From positions 1 to 48,882 of the forward strand of contig JBOHUC010000063.1 of assembly GCA_050733935.1 (NCBI GenBank): a stretch of 48,882 bases of DNA, in the 5' to 3' direction. Origin of the DNA: JBOHUC01 sp050733935 (GTDB lineage Bacteria > Eisenbacteria > RBG-16-71-46 > DASYSL01). The translations under genes and the position numbers were made by a program. The notes below the pieces were generated by a model. That model saw only the letters and a program-made list of their open reading frames with translations. It did not search any database and was not told where the DNA came from. The stretch's first letter is position 1, and each line of letters opens with the position of its first letter. Below are positions 1 through 7,779 of this stretch, one piece after another.

Positions 1-127
1 TCTGCTCGAGCGGATCGGGTATGTTCCACCGGCGGAGTTCGAACAGACCTACTACGAGCGCCAGTCATCTCCAGTCGAGACGGCGGCACTCAGATAACCG
101 AGTCTCCGAAGAACCCGGCGCGGTTCA
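1..127 (+). mobile_element. Right end of an IS3-family insertion sequence (rest lies outside the window)
   Basis: Seen: the plus strand from base 2 encodes the C-terminus of an IS3-type transposase, stopping at 97. About 24 bases later the sequence (roughly 103-127) ends in ACCCGGCGCGGTTCA, whose reverse complement begins TGAACCGCGCCGGGT. Many IS3-family elements have termini beginning TGAACCGCCCCGGG, so this looks like the terminal inverted repeat with one or two changes. The other end and the target duplication cannot be seen, so the boundary at 127 is an estimate. The element lies over the 3' end of the minus-strand gene at 52-399. Confidence 0.75.
2..97 (+). CDS. IS3-family transposase (OrfB, integrase-core), C-terminal fragment
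   Basis: Reading from base 2 gives an open frame of 31 residues ending at a TAA (95-97), including the stretch RIGYVPPAEFEQTYYERQ. The pattern IGYxPPAEFExxYYxxQ is typical of the extreme C-terminus of IS3-family OrfB transposases (DDE integrase fold), which catalyse cut-out and insertion of the element. The start and catalytic DDE residues lie to the left of the window, so it cannot be judged whether the transposase is intact. The stop codon is followed closely by a candidate IS terminal repeat, as expected for this family. Confidence 0.75.
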   Translation: MLERIGYVPPAEFEQTYYERQSSPVETAALR

Positions 128-399
128 CAGATCTCAAAATCGTGTGTCTTGCAGTACCAGAGAACGGACTCCTGCCTCGCCCAGTTCACGACGGTTGCCG
201 GGTGATTCGGCGTGTCGAGCCACGTTCCATCCTCCCGACGGGCCCGGACCTTTCCATCTTGCACGACGACCTCAATGGGATGAACGAGCTCTTCGCTGCT
301 TGCCAACGCCGAACTGGGTCTGATTCGTGGCATGGCGAAGGACAACAGCAATCCAAGAAGCACGATACCGGACAGCGCGAGAACGATTCGAGTCTTCAT
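52..399 (-). CDS. Small exported or membrane-anchored hypothetical protein, 3' end replaced by IS sequence
   Basis: A 115-residue frame begins at ATG 399 with a good ribosome-binding site (GGGAGGTG, 5 bases upstream). Residues 1-24 form a basic start plus a hydrophobic stretch (MKTRIVLALSGIVLLGLLLS), a signal peptide or signal anchor. The rest has a Cys in WYCKTHDFEIC and no family I recognise. The last 25 or so residues are read from the IS3-family element that ends near base 127, antisense to its transposase. Only about 90 residues are therefore native and the original C-terminus is lost. Whether the truncated protein still works is unknown. A TGCTAG-type -10 lies about 120 bases upstream. 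Confidence 0.6.
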   Translation of the reverse strand: MKTRIVLALSGIVLLGLLLSFAMPRIRPSSALASSEELVHPIEVVVQDGKVRARREDGTWLDTPNHPATVVNWARQESVLWYCKTHDFEICEPRRVLRRLGYLSAAVSTGDDWRS

Positions 400-516
400 C
401 GAGCACCTCCCGTGCGGCTGAATGAACGCGCGTGGGTTTGCGCATGGGGAGTGTTCGCCCGAAGGGGAGAAAGCGCGGATTTGGCACGCGGGTTCGCGTA
501 CCCTTCAGCCTCACGC

Positions 517-527
517 AAGCTAGCACA
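517..527 (-). promoter_or_regulatory. Candidate extended -10 promoter for the gene at 52-399
   Basis: The minus strand reads TGTGCTAGCTT here: an extended -10 (TGC followed by TAGCTT). Almost the same string (TGTGCTAGCCT) forms the -10 in front of the GWxTD gene at 35560-35570. No convincing -35 is visible. The leader would be roughly 110 bases. The remainder of 400-678 shows nothing else recognisable. Confidence 0.35.
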
Positions 528-678
528 CGATGCGGGGGGGGCCAGAAGTGACCTCGGTCCCTGTGACGATTGCCAGCGGCCGTGCATGTTGCGGGCCTTT
601 CACAGGCCCGCTTCATGCGCGGAGGTACCCCGGTCGTTCGGACTGGGTCCGATACGACTCCAACCGGCCCTTGCCGGA

Positions 679-1101
679 TCAGGGAAACGGCACGAGATGC
701 GGATCGAGTTCCTCAGCGTCCGCATGGGCTCCCGTGAATCGGACCAGGAAGTGGATCTCCCGTTTCTTGCCCTTTTCGTCCGTGCGACAGGGCCCGGATG
801 AAACTCGATGAATTCCATCCTCGCCCAGGGTCGAATGGGCGGGGAAGGATCGCCAGAACGGAGGCTCATCCTTCATGAAGACGGTGAAAGGCCCGGCGTC
901 GGATTCCCACATCACACACTCCTGTTGCAAGATCGACACCCGAACGGGATCGTGAGCTGAATGCGGGCCCTTCCCACGGTACTTGTGCTCACGCCCTTCA
1001 TCGTCAACGTACTCCATTTCGACCAGTTTCTTTCCCTTGTCCATGACCGGCTTCAGCGCGATGTGTCGCGCCTTGTGAATCAAGAACACATCAGCGGACA
1101 T
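679..1101 (-). CDS. Hypothetical protein, 140 residues
   Basis: ATG at 1101 is preceded by GGGGAGGG at a normal distance, which supports this start. The product has no signal peptide or membrane segment. It is rich in charged residues and reads like a small soluble beta-rich protein, with motifs such as EMEYVDDEGREHKYRGKG and CVMWESDAGPFTVFMKD. I do not recognise the family and assign no function. It is transcribed in the same direction as its neighbours on both sides, with about 170 bases separating it from the kinase gene upstream. Confidence 0.6.
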   Translation of the reverse strand: MSADVFLIHKARHIALKPVMDKGKKLVEMEYVDDEGREHKYRGKGPHSAHDPVRVSILQQECVMWESDAGPFTVFMKDEPPFWRSFPAHSTLGEDGIHRVSSGPCRTDEKGKKREIHFLVRFTGAHADAEELDPHLVPFP

Positions 1102-1269
1102 ATGACCCTCCCCACGTGAGACTGCGTGTGCGTTGAACTCCTCGACGGATACAATTGTGTCCGAGCAGCATGGGGGGAGAACGGCTTCCGGCCTGCCTAT
1201 CCGAAGCTGAGCAGGTGTTTCGGGTCATTCTCTGGGTGTTCTTCACGGTGTCACCCCGGTTGATCGTTC

Positions 1270-3891
1270 TCAGCTCGAGATCTGGACCAGTTGTCCAAAT
1301 CGTGGATCCTCACGAAGCTTGTCGAGGCCCGGAGCGTGGAGGACCTCCTCGACGGAATAGCCCTTCCGAATCGCGGATCGAAGAAGCTCAAATGCGCGGT
1401 CGCGGTTCCCGAGACGCTCGAACACGAGCGCCGCGATGAACTCGATTTCCTTGTCCTGGTCCGCAACCTGAAGCGCCTGCAAAATGAGTCGGTCCGCCTC
1501 CTGGGAATGACCGAGAATGCTGTGGTAATAGGCCAGGCGGGAGAGGACCTGGGGGTCTCGCGGGTTGACTGCGAGCCGGTCAACTCCGAGCTCGATTGCC
1601 TTGTGGAACAGCGAGTCGCTCTCCCCGGCGCGCTCCGGAGTGTGAAGTGCGCATTCCCCCAGGTTGCCCCAGATGAAGTAATCCCCATCATTCAAAGCCA
1701 GTGCCCGTTGATAATTGGCGGCAGCCTCGCTGAACTCGTGGCGATTGAAGTACATCCCTGCGAGGTTGTTGTAGCCAAGGTAGTCGGGGGCTAGTGCGAG
1801 GGACTTCTTGAAGCATGCGATTGCCTCTTCCTCTCTCCCGACAAGGCCGTAAACGTATCCCAGGTTGAGGTGGCCCCTTGGATTCGTCGGGGCAACCTCG
1901 ACCAGACGTTGAAAGATCGAAATCGCTTCCTGATACCTCCCCTGTCGCGAAAGAAACACTCCGAGCCAGCTGTAGCCGGCCCAGTAGGTCGGATGAAGTT
2001 CGATCGCGCGCCGGAAGTAGCCTTCGGCATCCTTCAATCGGCCGAGTGCCGCATAGGCCGACGCGAGTCCTCTGTACGCATCACTGTTTGAGGGGTCGAG
2101 CTTGAGCGCGCGCTCGAATTCCCGAATGGCGAGCTCATGGTTGCCCGTCCCGGCATGAACGAACCCGAGACTTGCGTGCGCCGCTGGCAACTCCGGGTCG
2201 ATGGTCACAGCACGTTCACCGGCGGCCCGAGCTTCTTCGATCAGAGTGGGCTGTCGCATTGCCTCGTACACGCGCCATTTCGCTTCCCCCAGACCAGCCC
2301 AGGCAAGCGCGAACGATGGATCGAGTGCCGTAGCCTCCTCAAAGCCAGCCACCGCGAGTTGAAGCTGCGTAGGATCCGCAAGGCGGCCCCGAGCGGCGAG
2401 GTAGGCTTCGTTCGCTCGCGGATCGGTTGTCCTTCCAACGCGCAGGAACCTCTCCGCGTCCTTCTGAATCTCGAGCTCGAGCAGGGAAGCGACCGCGACT
2501 GCAACGCGATCCTGCAGCAGGGCCGTCTCCGTCGTTTGCAGATCGATCGGAGGCATGGCCCTTAGGATTCGACCGTCTCTCGGCTCGACCAACTCCGCGG
2601 TGACGCGCACGCCGATGTTGGATCGCTGCACGCTGCCCGCGACCACGAGCGTAGCGCCGAAGCGTCGGCGAGCCTCCTTGACGCTCTTCGTCCTCTGCTC
2701 GAGCACCTCGCGCGCGGAAACCACGTCGAACGACTTTTCGAAAGGCTCGAGACTGGCAAGCTTGGTCGTCACGACGAAGGTGAGACCGTCGAGGTACGGC
2801 TCCTGGCCGGAGGAGGTCCTGAGATCCCGAAAGGGAAGGACAACAACGTGTTTTCGCTCCGGGAGACGCGGGACGAGGCCTATAAACTTGGCGGTCTCGG
2901 TACGGAGCCCTGGAATCAGGCCGATCGTCAAGCCGGCGCCCAGCAAGATTGCAGCCGCAACCGCCCAACGGTTTCGCCGGAGTGCTCTTCCGGCCTCGAC
3001 TTCGGTCCGCAGGCGTCTGAGCTGCTCGAGCACCTCCGTGGTGGTCGGCACCCTGTCCTCGGGATCCTTCGCCAGCACGCGGTCGAGCAGGCGGCTCAAG
3101 CCTTGAGGGACCGAGGGCTGAACCGTTCGGGCGGAAGCAGGGGTTTCGTGCACCACGCGTTGGGCTGTGGTTTCCAGGCTCGGCGTGGCAAAGGGATTGC
3201 GGCCGGTGATCAGTTCATAGAGCACGACACCCAGGGAATAGAGATCGCTCGTGCGATCCATTTCTTTGGCCTGCATGGCCTCCGGTGACATGTAAGCGGG
3301 TGTGCCATGGGTTGCGATCGCGCGGCTCGGCATCTCGTGCGTAATCTCGTCTGGTCCCGTGCTCCGGGGAAGAACGCGCGCAAGACCGAAGTCCAGAACC
3401 TTCACGTTGCCGTTGGGCATGACCATGATGTTCTCGGGCTTGAGATCGCAGTGAAGGACGCCCTTTGCGTGAGCAGCTTCCAACGCTCGCGTGCACTGGA
3501 TCGCAATGGACAGGCACTCGGAAACTTCGAGTGGTTTGCCATCAAGCCGACTCAAACGACTGCGGAGCGTCTGCCCCTGAACCAACTCCATCACCAGGAA
3601 CAGGTCGTCCGACTCCTCGAGAACATCGTGCAGCACGGCAATGTTCGGATCCTCGAGGCCGATCGACCTTCCGGCCTCGATCCGGAAACGGCGTCGCGCT
3701 TCCGGATCGGCGCTGAGGTGCCTCGCGATTCTCTTGATCGCGAGGACCCGCGGCCACTTCGTGTCCCGTGCACGATAGACCTCCCCCATGGTCCCAATCG
3801 CGATCTCGTCCTCGATCAGGTATCGCCCCCCGGCAAGCGTGGTCCCGACCAGGCTCAGGGGGGGAGTGGAGGAACCTTCGACAGCGGTCAT
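1270..3891 (-). CDS. Membrane-anchored Ser/Thr protein kinase with FlgO/TolB-like and TPR domains
   Basis: Residues about 23-290 are a Hanks-type kinase domain: glycine loop AIGTMGEVY (31-39), Lys53 in AIKRI, catalytic HCDLKPEN (Asp149) and DFGLAR (167-172). All key residues are present, so it should be active on Ser/Thr of unknown targets. One hydrophobic segment near 310-330 (AVAAAILLGAGLTIGL) probably anchors it in the inner membrane. A region resembling the FlgO/TolB amino-terminal fold follows (VVLPFRDL, LVVAGSVQR), then about eight TPR repeats to the C-terminus. The longest open frame starts at 4026, but a consensus promoter lies inside that extension, so I place the start at ATG 3891 (873 residues). 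Kinase-TPR proteins of this layout are common in Acidobacteria, Gemmatimonadota and relatives. Confidence 0.85.
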   Translation of the reverse strand: MTAVEGSSTPPLSLVGTTLAGGRYLIEDEIAIGTMGEVYRARDTKWPRVLAIKRIARHLSADPEARRRFRIEAGRSIGLEDPNIAVLHDVLEESDDLFLVMELVQGQTLRSRLSRLDGKPLEVSECLSIAIQCTRALEAAHAKGVLHCDLKPENIMVMPNGNVKVLDFGLARVLPRSTGPDEITHEMPSRAIATHGTPAYMSPEAMQAKEMDRTSDLYSLGVVLYELITGRNPFATPSLETTAQRVVHETPASARTVQPSVPQGLSRLLDRVLAKDPEDRVPTTTEVLEQLRRLRTEVEAGRALRRNRWAVAAAILLGAGLTIGLIPGLRTETAKFIGLVPRLPERKHVVVLPFRDLRTSSGQEPYLDGLTFVVTTKLASLEPFEKSFDVVSAREVLEQRTKSVKEARRRFGATLVVAGSVQRSNIGVRVTAELVEPRDGRILRAMPPIDLQTTETALLQDRVAVAVASLLELEIQKDAERFLRVGRTTDPRANEAYLAARGRLADPTQLQLAVAGFEEATALDPSFALAWAGLGEAKWRVYEAMRQPTLIEEARAAGERAVTIDPELPAAHASLGFVHAGTGNHELAIREFERALKLDPSNSDAYRGLASAYAALGRLKDAEGYFRRAIELHPTYWAGYSWLGVFLSRQGRYQEAISIFQRLVEVAPTNPRGHLNLGYVYGLVGREEEAIACFKKSLALAPDYLGYNNLAGMYFNRHEFSEAAANYQRALALNDGDYFIWGNLGECALHTPERAGESDSLFHKAIELGVDRLAVNPRDPQVLSRLAYYHSILGHSQEADRLILQALQVADQDKEIEFIAALVFERLGNRDRAFELLRSAIRKGYSVEEVLHAPGLDKLREDPRFGQLVQISS

Positions 3892-3992
3892 GCCTCGCTC
3901 GAAGTCTCCTGGGGAAACGATTGTTCCGGCAACAGATGGGGAGGCGTCGCGGGGTGTGGAATCAGCCAGCGGCGTCGGGCACGTCGGCAACG

Positions 3993-4022
3993 AGGCTAGG
4001 CCCGTATGGCAGGCAGTGTCAA
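3993..4022 (-). promoter_or_regulatory. Sigma-70-type promoter for the Ser/Thr kinase gene
   Basis: On the minus strand TTGACA (4022-4017) and TAGCCT (3998-3993) are separated by 18 bases, a near-consensus promoter. The predicted transcription start is near 3986, about 95 bases before ATG 3891. It lies within the N-terminal extension of the longest open frame, which is the main argument against the ATG at 4026. Confidence 0.55.
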
Positions 4023-4106
4023 GCATGGCGTCCGAAAACGAAACGTCCGGAGAGGACCGATCGGTCCTTCCCCGATGTCGATTTCGCTTCGAACGCGCTT
4101 CCGGGG

Positions 4107-5810
4107 CTAGTCCGCGAGCACGAGCTCCCGGAGCAGATCGAGCCCCACCGGCCCCGACCCGAGCACGTTCATGTGGAACCGCTTGAGGTCGAACGCCGAT
4201 CCCTGGCGGCGACGCACCTCGTCATGCAGCTCCATGATCGCGCGCTCGCCCACCTTGTACGAGATCGCCTGTCCCGGCCAGCCGAGATAACGCGTCACCT
4301 CGGACGCCGCGTACTCCGCGTCCTGGAACGCGCGCTTCATCATCATCTCGACGCCGAGGTGGAAGTTCCAGGTCTCGCCCGGATGGAACATCTTCTCCTC
4401 GGCCGGAATCTTGAGCTCAAGGTGCGAGCCGATGTCGATCACGACCCGGCACGCGCGGAACATCTGCGCGTTCAGCATGCCGAGCACGTACTCGGGCTTC
4501 TCGAAGTAGCCGAGCTCGTTCATCAGATGCTCGGTGTAGAGCGCCCACCCCTCGCCATAGCCCGGATACCACACCGAAAGCCGATGGAGCCGCGAGAGCT
4601 GACCGGCGAGTGCCACCTGGATCCCGCACTGGAGGTGATGTCCCGGGAATCCCTCATGGTACGCGGTCGAAATGTGGTCGTAGATCGGAATGTTCGTCTG
4701 CTCGCTCGGAGCAAGCGAGTACCACACGGTTCCGGGTCGGCTGAAGTCCTCGCTCGGCTGGATGTAGTACGCGCCGAGCGCGCCGCCGGCGGGTGCGATC
4801 TTGACCTCGACCTTCTTGATCTCATTCGGAATGTCGAAGTGAACTCCGTCGAGCTCGCCGAGCGCGCGGTACTGGCGCTCGGTCATGAGCCGCACGAACT
4901 CTTCGCGATCCTTCGCCGCCCGCGACGGGTCCGACTTGAGGAGGGTGAACACCTCCTCCATGGACGCGCCGGGCCTGATCGTGTTCGCGACTTCCCGCAT
5001 CTGGCGCTCGATCGAGCGCACCTGGTCCCAGCCCCAGGCATAGGTCTCTTCGGGATCGATCTTCATTCCGAGGAAGCGGCGGGTCTGGCGCGCGTAGCGC
5101 TCGCGGCCGACCGCATCCTTCGGAGTCGCATCCGGGAGGTAGGTTCTCTCGAGCCAGTCCGCGAACTCGCCGAACGCGGTGCACGCTTTGGGAATCGCAG
5201 CCTCGAGGCGCTTCCTGAGGGCGTCGTTTCCGACCGCGGCCCGTTCGTACCCCTGGATCAGTCGCCGGAAGAAGGAATCCGGCCCGGCGTTCGTCCGGCC
5301 CTGCTCGATCGCGGCACGCACCTGCCGCACGGCCACCGTCGAGCGCTTCTGGCGTCCGCGCTCGAGCGTTTCACGGTAGCCGGCGATCGCGCGATCGATC
5401 GTCTCGAGACGGGCGGCGATGTCCTCCCAGTTCGAGGCGGACGACGTGTTCGTGATGTCGAAGACCTGACGGAGCGACTGGAACGTCGAGGCGATGTTGT
5501 TGAGGTCGAGCACGTCGTCGCCGTCGTCGAACCAGTTGCGCTCATCCTTTAAATGCTCGGCCATCACGTCGGTCGCGAGCCGCGCCCAGCGCTCCGTGGG
5601 GCGGGGGAAGGCTCGGAGCCGGGTCTCGTAATCCACGAGGAACGCCCGCACGCGTTCGCCGCCTGCGGGAGAGAGGTCGTCCCACTTGTGGTCGTGTCCC
5701 GGAATTCCCTGATACGTGGCCGTCATCGGGCGGAGGGCGGCCATCTGATCCACGAACTCGCTCGAGAGATCGAACACGTCCTGCACGCGCGAATCGGTCG
5801 GCGGAGTCAC
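4107..5810 (-). CDS. DUF885-family protein, putative zinc metallopeptidase
   Basis: The 567-residue product has the hallmarks of DUF885: the metal-binding-like motif YHEGFPGHHLQ (about residue 380), YGEGWALYTEHLM shortly after, and SYKVGERAIMEL near the C-terminus. Family members have a long helical fold with a gluzincin-like HExxxGHH site. Peptidase activity is inferred for most of them rather than shown. The open frame runs on to 6650, but that part is antisense to the nitroreductase gene and has no protein-like character. GTG at 5810 is preceded by GAGGAG at 8 bases and begins just before the conserved region, so I choose it. No signal peptide is visible from this start. Confidence 0.85.
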   Translation of the reverse strand: MTPPTDSRVQDVFDLSSEFVDQMAALRPMTATYQGIPGHDHKWDDLSPAGGERVRAFLVDYETRLRAFPRPTERWARLATDVMAEHLKDERNWFDDGDDVLDLNNIASTFQSLRQVFDITNTSSASNWEDIAARLETIDRAIAGYRETLERGRQKRSTVAVRQVRAAIEQGRTNAGPDSFFRRLIQGYERAAVGNDALRKRLEAAIPKACTAFGEFADWLERTYLPDATPKDAVGRERYARQTRRFLGMKIDPEETYAWGWDQVRSIERQMREVANTIRPGASMEEVFTLLKSDPSRAAKDREEFVRLMTERQYRALGELDGVHFDIPNEIKKVEVKIAPAGGALGAYYIQPSEDFSRPGTVWYSLAPSEQTNIPIYDHISTAYHEGFPGHHLQCGIQVALAGQLSRLHRLSVWYPGYGEGWALYTEHLMNELGYFEKPEYVLGMLNAQMFRACRVVIDIGSHLELKIPAEEKMFHPGETWNFHLGVEMMMKRAFQDAEYAASEVTRYLGWPGQAISYKVGERAIMELHDEVRRRQGSAFDLKRFHMNVLGSGPVGLDLLRELVLAD

Positions 5811-5877
5811 GGAGAGGTCTCCTCGGTTGGGATCGGGGGATTCGAGAGGCGTGAGACTAAGGGCTCGGAGGCGAACT

Positions 5878-5896
5878 GTCCACAGGGCACTTGACC
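5878..5896 (+). repeat. 19-bp direct repeat, copy 1 (upstream of nitroreductase gene)
   Basis: GTCCACAGGGCACTTGACC occurs here and again at 6638-6656 with a single change (18 of 19 identical). The last six bases, TTGACC, could be a -35 element in both places, each about 50-70 bases before a gene start. The two copies bracket the nitroreductase gene exactly. Confidence 0.6.
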
Positions 5897-5948
5897 GGAG
5901 CGACGGGGTTCCGTTCTCTATGCACAAACGCGCGACACCGGAGCGACC

Positions 5949-6635
5949 ATGAGCCCGAAAAACCACGACCCCACCTCGTACCATCCTGTGCCTTACCGCC
6001 CGGAGCGCGTTGCCCCGGAGACGGGACTCGCCGCGCTCGAAGCGGACTACCGGCTCGCGAATCTCCGCCGTTCGATCCGGAGCTTCTCGCCGGAACCGGT
6101 ACCCCGCGCGCTCATCGAAACCGCGATCCGGATTGCGGGGACCGCTCCCAGCGGAGCCCACCGGCAGCCCTGGCACTTCGTCGCAATCGAGGACGCAGGG
6201 CTCAAGCGCCGGATCCGGAGTGCGGCCGAGGTCGAGGAGCGAGACTTCTACGAGCGACGCGCGCCCGCGGAGTGGCTCGAGGCTCTCGCGCCTCTGGGCA
6301 CCGATTTCCACAAGGAGTACCTCGAGATCGCCCCCTGGCTCATCGTCGTGTTCCGACGGGATCCCGATCTCCTTCCGGACGGCCGGAGACTCAAGAACTA
6401 CTACGTGAATGAATCGGTGGGGATCGCCGTCGGGTTCCTGATCCAGGCGCTCCACCGGGCGGGACTCGCGACGCTGACCCATACCCCGGCACCGATGACG
6501 TTCCTGCGCGAATTGTGCGGGCGTCCGGCGAACGAAAAGCCGTTCGTGCTCATGCCCGTCGGTTATCCTGCGCAGGACTGCGTCGTGCCCGACCTGGTGC
6601 GAAAGCCGATCGGGGAAATCTGCGAGTTTCGGTAG
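5949..6635 (+). CDS. Nitroreductase-family flavoprotein, iodotyrosine-deiodinase-like
   Basis: The 228-residue product matches the FMN-dependent nitroreductase fold. The N-terminal segment RRSIRSFSPEPVP followed by AGTAPSGAHRQPWHFV resembles the FMN-binding region of the iodotyrosine deiodinase (IYD) subgroup, and NESVGIAVGFLIQALHRAGL is the conserved dimer/FMN helix. IYD-like enzymes reduce halogenated tyrosines or similar aromatics with NAD(P)H-derived electrons. The real substrate here is unknown. ATG 5949 has GGAG five bases upstream. The gene stands alone between a divergent DUF885 gene and an unrelated exported protein, and is bracketed by a 19-bp direct repeat. Confidence 0.88.
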   Translation: MSPKNHDPTSYHPVPYRPERVAPETGLAALEADYRLANLRRSIRSFSPEPVPRALIETAIRIAGTAPSGAHRQPWHFVAIEDAGLKRRIRSAAEVEERDFYERRAPAEWLEALAPLGTDFHKEYLEIAPWLIVVFRRDPDLLPDGRRLKNYYVNESVGIAVGFLIQALHRAGLATLTHTPAPMTFLRELCGRPANEKPFVLMPVGYPAQDCVVPDLVRKPIGEICEFR

Positions 6636-6637
6636 CC

Positions 6638-6656
6638 GTCCACAGGACACTTGACC
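6638..6656 (+). repeat. 19-bp direct repeat, copy 2 (upstream of exported protein gene)
   Basis: GTCCACAGGACACTTGACC, one base different from the copy at 5878-5896 and in the same orientation. TTGACC (6651-6656) followed 18 bases later by TTTGCT (6675-6680) could be a weak promoter for the gene starting at 6727. Confidence 0.6.
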
Positions 6657-6726
6657 CGCGGACCCCGCCTCCCCTTTGCTCGACGCATCTCATCCGGGGG
6701 TGAAGGTGGGACACACGCCGATTAGC

Positions 6727-7659
6727 ATGGGCCAAGTCACTCGAGTCCTCGTTCTTGCAACGAGCCTTCTGGCGGCAGAGATTGTTCACGCGACCACCTA
6801 TCGAGCGCCCATTCGAGGTCTCAGCCTCGAGGATCAAGTGGCCGTCACGGTTGGAGCATCGACTGCTGTCGTGCGAGGTCGAATCCTGTCCGTACGTGAT
6901 TCGGTGCTGGACCCCGTCCAACTCCCGACCTCCGAGGTGCCCCCAGGGCTGCAACCGGCGCGCGGGGCCCGGCAGGCGGACATCGTCCGCTTCATTCCTC
7001 ATTCGTGGCTCAAAGGGAATGGGGGATCTCGACCCTTCGAGTTCATTTGGTTGTGTGGACCCGAACCGGACGGCTACGCGATTGGGTTGTATCCACACAC
7101 CTTCGATCGCGATTGGATTGTTTGCCTTGGGCGCATGCGACCAAGCGCCGATAATCACTCACGTAAGACATCACGTTGGGCAGTCTCATGTGGCAAGAGC
7201 CCCTATGATGTAGTCTCACTGCTCCTGGTCGATGAGGATCCGACGCTCGCGGCCCTGATCGAGAGCGAGGCCCGCCGTCAGCGAAACAGTTCACTCATAG
7301 CCGGGGCGGACCTCATCGTCGTCGCCAGCCTGCTGCCACGCTCCGTGCAATCGGCGCTCTATTCCAGCACGCCAACGCCCCCCGGCTATGCGAATCCACC
7401 CGACCTCTTCGCCGTCGAGCAATCGGTGGGAGGGGAGGCCGAGTCGAAGCGAATCGGCGTCTACGTGCTTCCTCTCCTGTCCCTCGAAAAGGAGGAGCTG
7501 GAATCACACTGGCTTCTGTTCCTGCGTCGGGTTGCTCCAGGAATCTACGAGACGCTTGGCGCACGTGGTGGAATGCGGCGCATTGGAGTGAGCGGCTCGG
7601 TCGAGGGTTTTGCGTCTCCGATCGATTCCGTGCTACACCAGATTCGCCGTTCTCGATAG
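6727..7659 (+). CDS. Exported hypothetical protein, 310 residues
   Basis: From ATG 6727 the product starts with a signal peptide (MGQVTRVLVLATSLLAAEIVHA, cleavage after HA). The mature protein has no motif I can name. It has scattered Trp and two Cys (VCLG, SCGKS). An alternative TTG start at 6676 would put 17 residues before the signal peptide and is unlikely. No strong ribosome-binding site is visible. Predicted location is periplasm or outside; function unknown. Confidence 0.65.
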   Translation: MGQVTRVLVLATSLLAAEIVHATTYRAPIRGLSLEDQVAVTVGASTAVVRGRILSVRDSVLDPVQLPTSEVPPGLQPARGARQADIVRFIPHSWLKGNGGSRPFEFIWLCGPEPDGYAIGLYPHTFDRDWIVCLGRMRPSADNHSRKTSRWAVSCGKSPYDVVSLLLVDEDPTLAALIESEARRQRNSSLIAGADLIVVASLLPRSVQSALYSSTPTPPGYANPPDLFAVEQSVGGEAESKRIGVYVLPLLSLEKEELESHWLLFLRRVAPGIYETLGARGGMRRIGVSGSVEGFASPIDSVLHQIRRSR

Positions 7660-7733
7660 GATGCTCGGATGATGGCTCTCTCATCGGAATATGCCGCGGG
7701 GCACGCTGTCCTCCGCTCCAGGCGGCCCTCCGC

Positions 7734-7757
7734 GGAACTTGCCCCGGGGCAAGTTCC
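7734..7757. repeat. Perfect 24-bp palindrome of the TGCCCCGGGGCA family
   Basis: Arms GGAACTTGCC and GGCAAGTTCC surround a CCGG centre, all perfectly self-complementary. The core TGCCCCGGGGCA recurs in intergenic DNA at 19512-19527 and 47039-47060. A related short form (TGCC-GCGG-GGCA) lies at 7692-7703. It sits just before the chosen start of the S1/P1 nuclease gene. Confidence 0.7.
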
Positions 7758-7779
7758 ATCCCGCTCCGTCCGGATCCCG

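Noticed and set aside
5811..6650. 280-residue N-terminal extension of the DUF885 frame
   Set aside because: It is antisense to the nitroreductase gene, has biased Arg/Glu/Gly composition and no conserved motif. GTG 5810 with a good ribosome-binding site precedes the conserved region.
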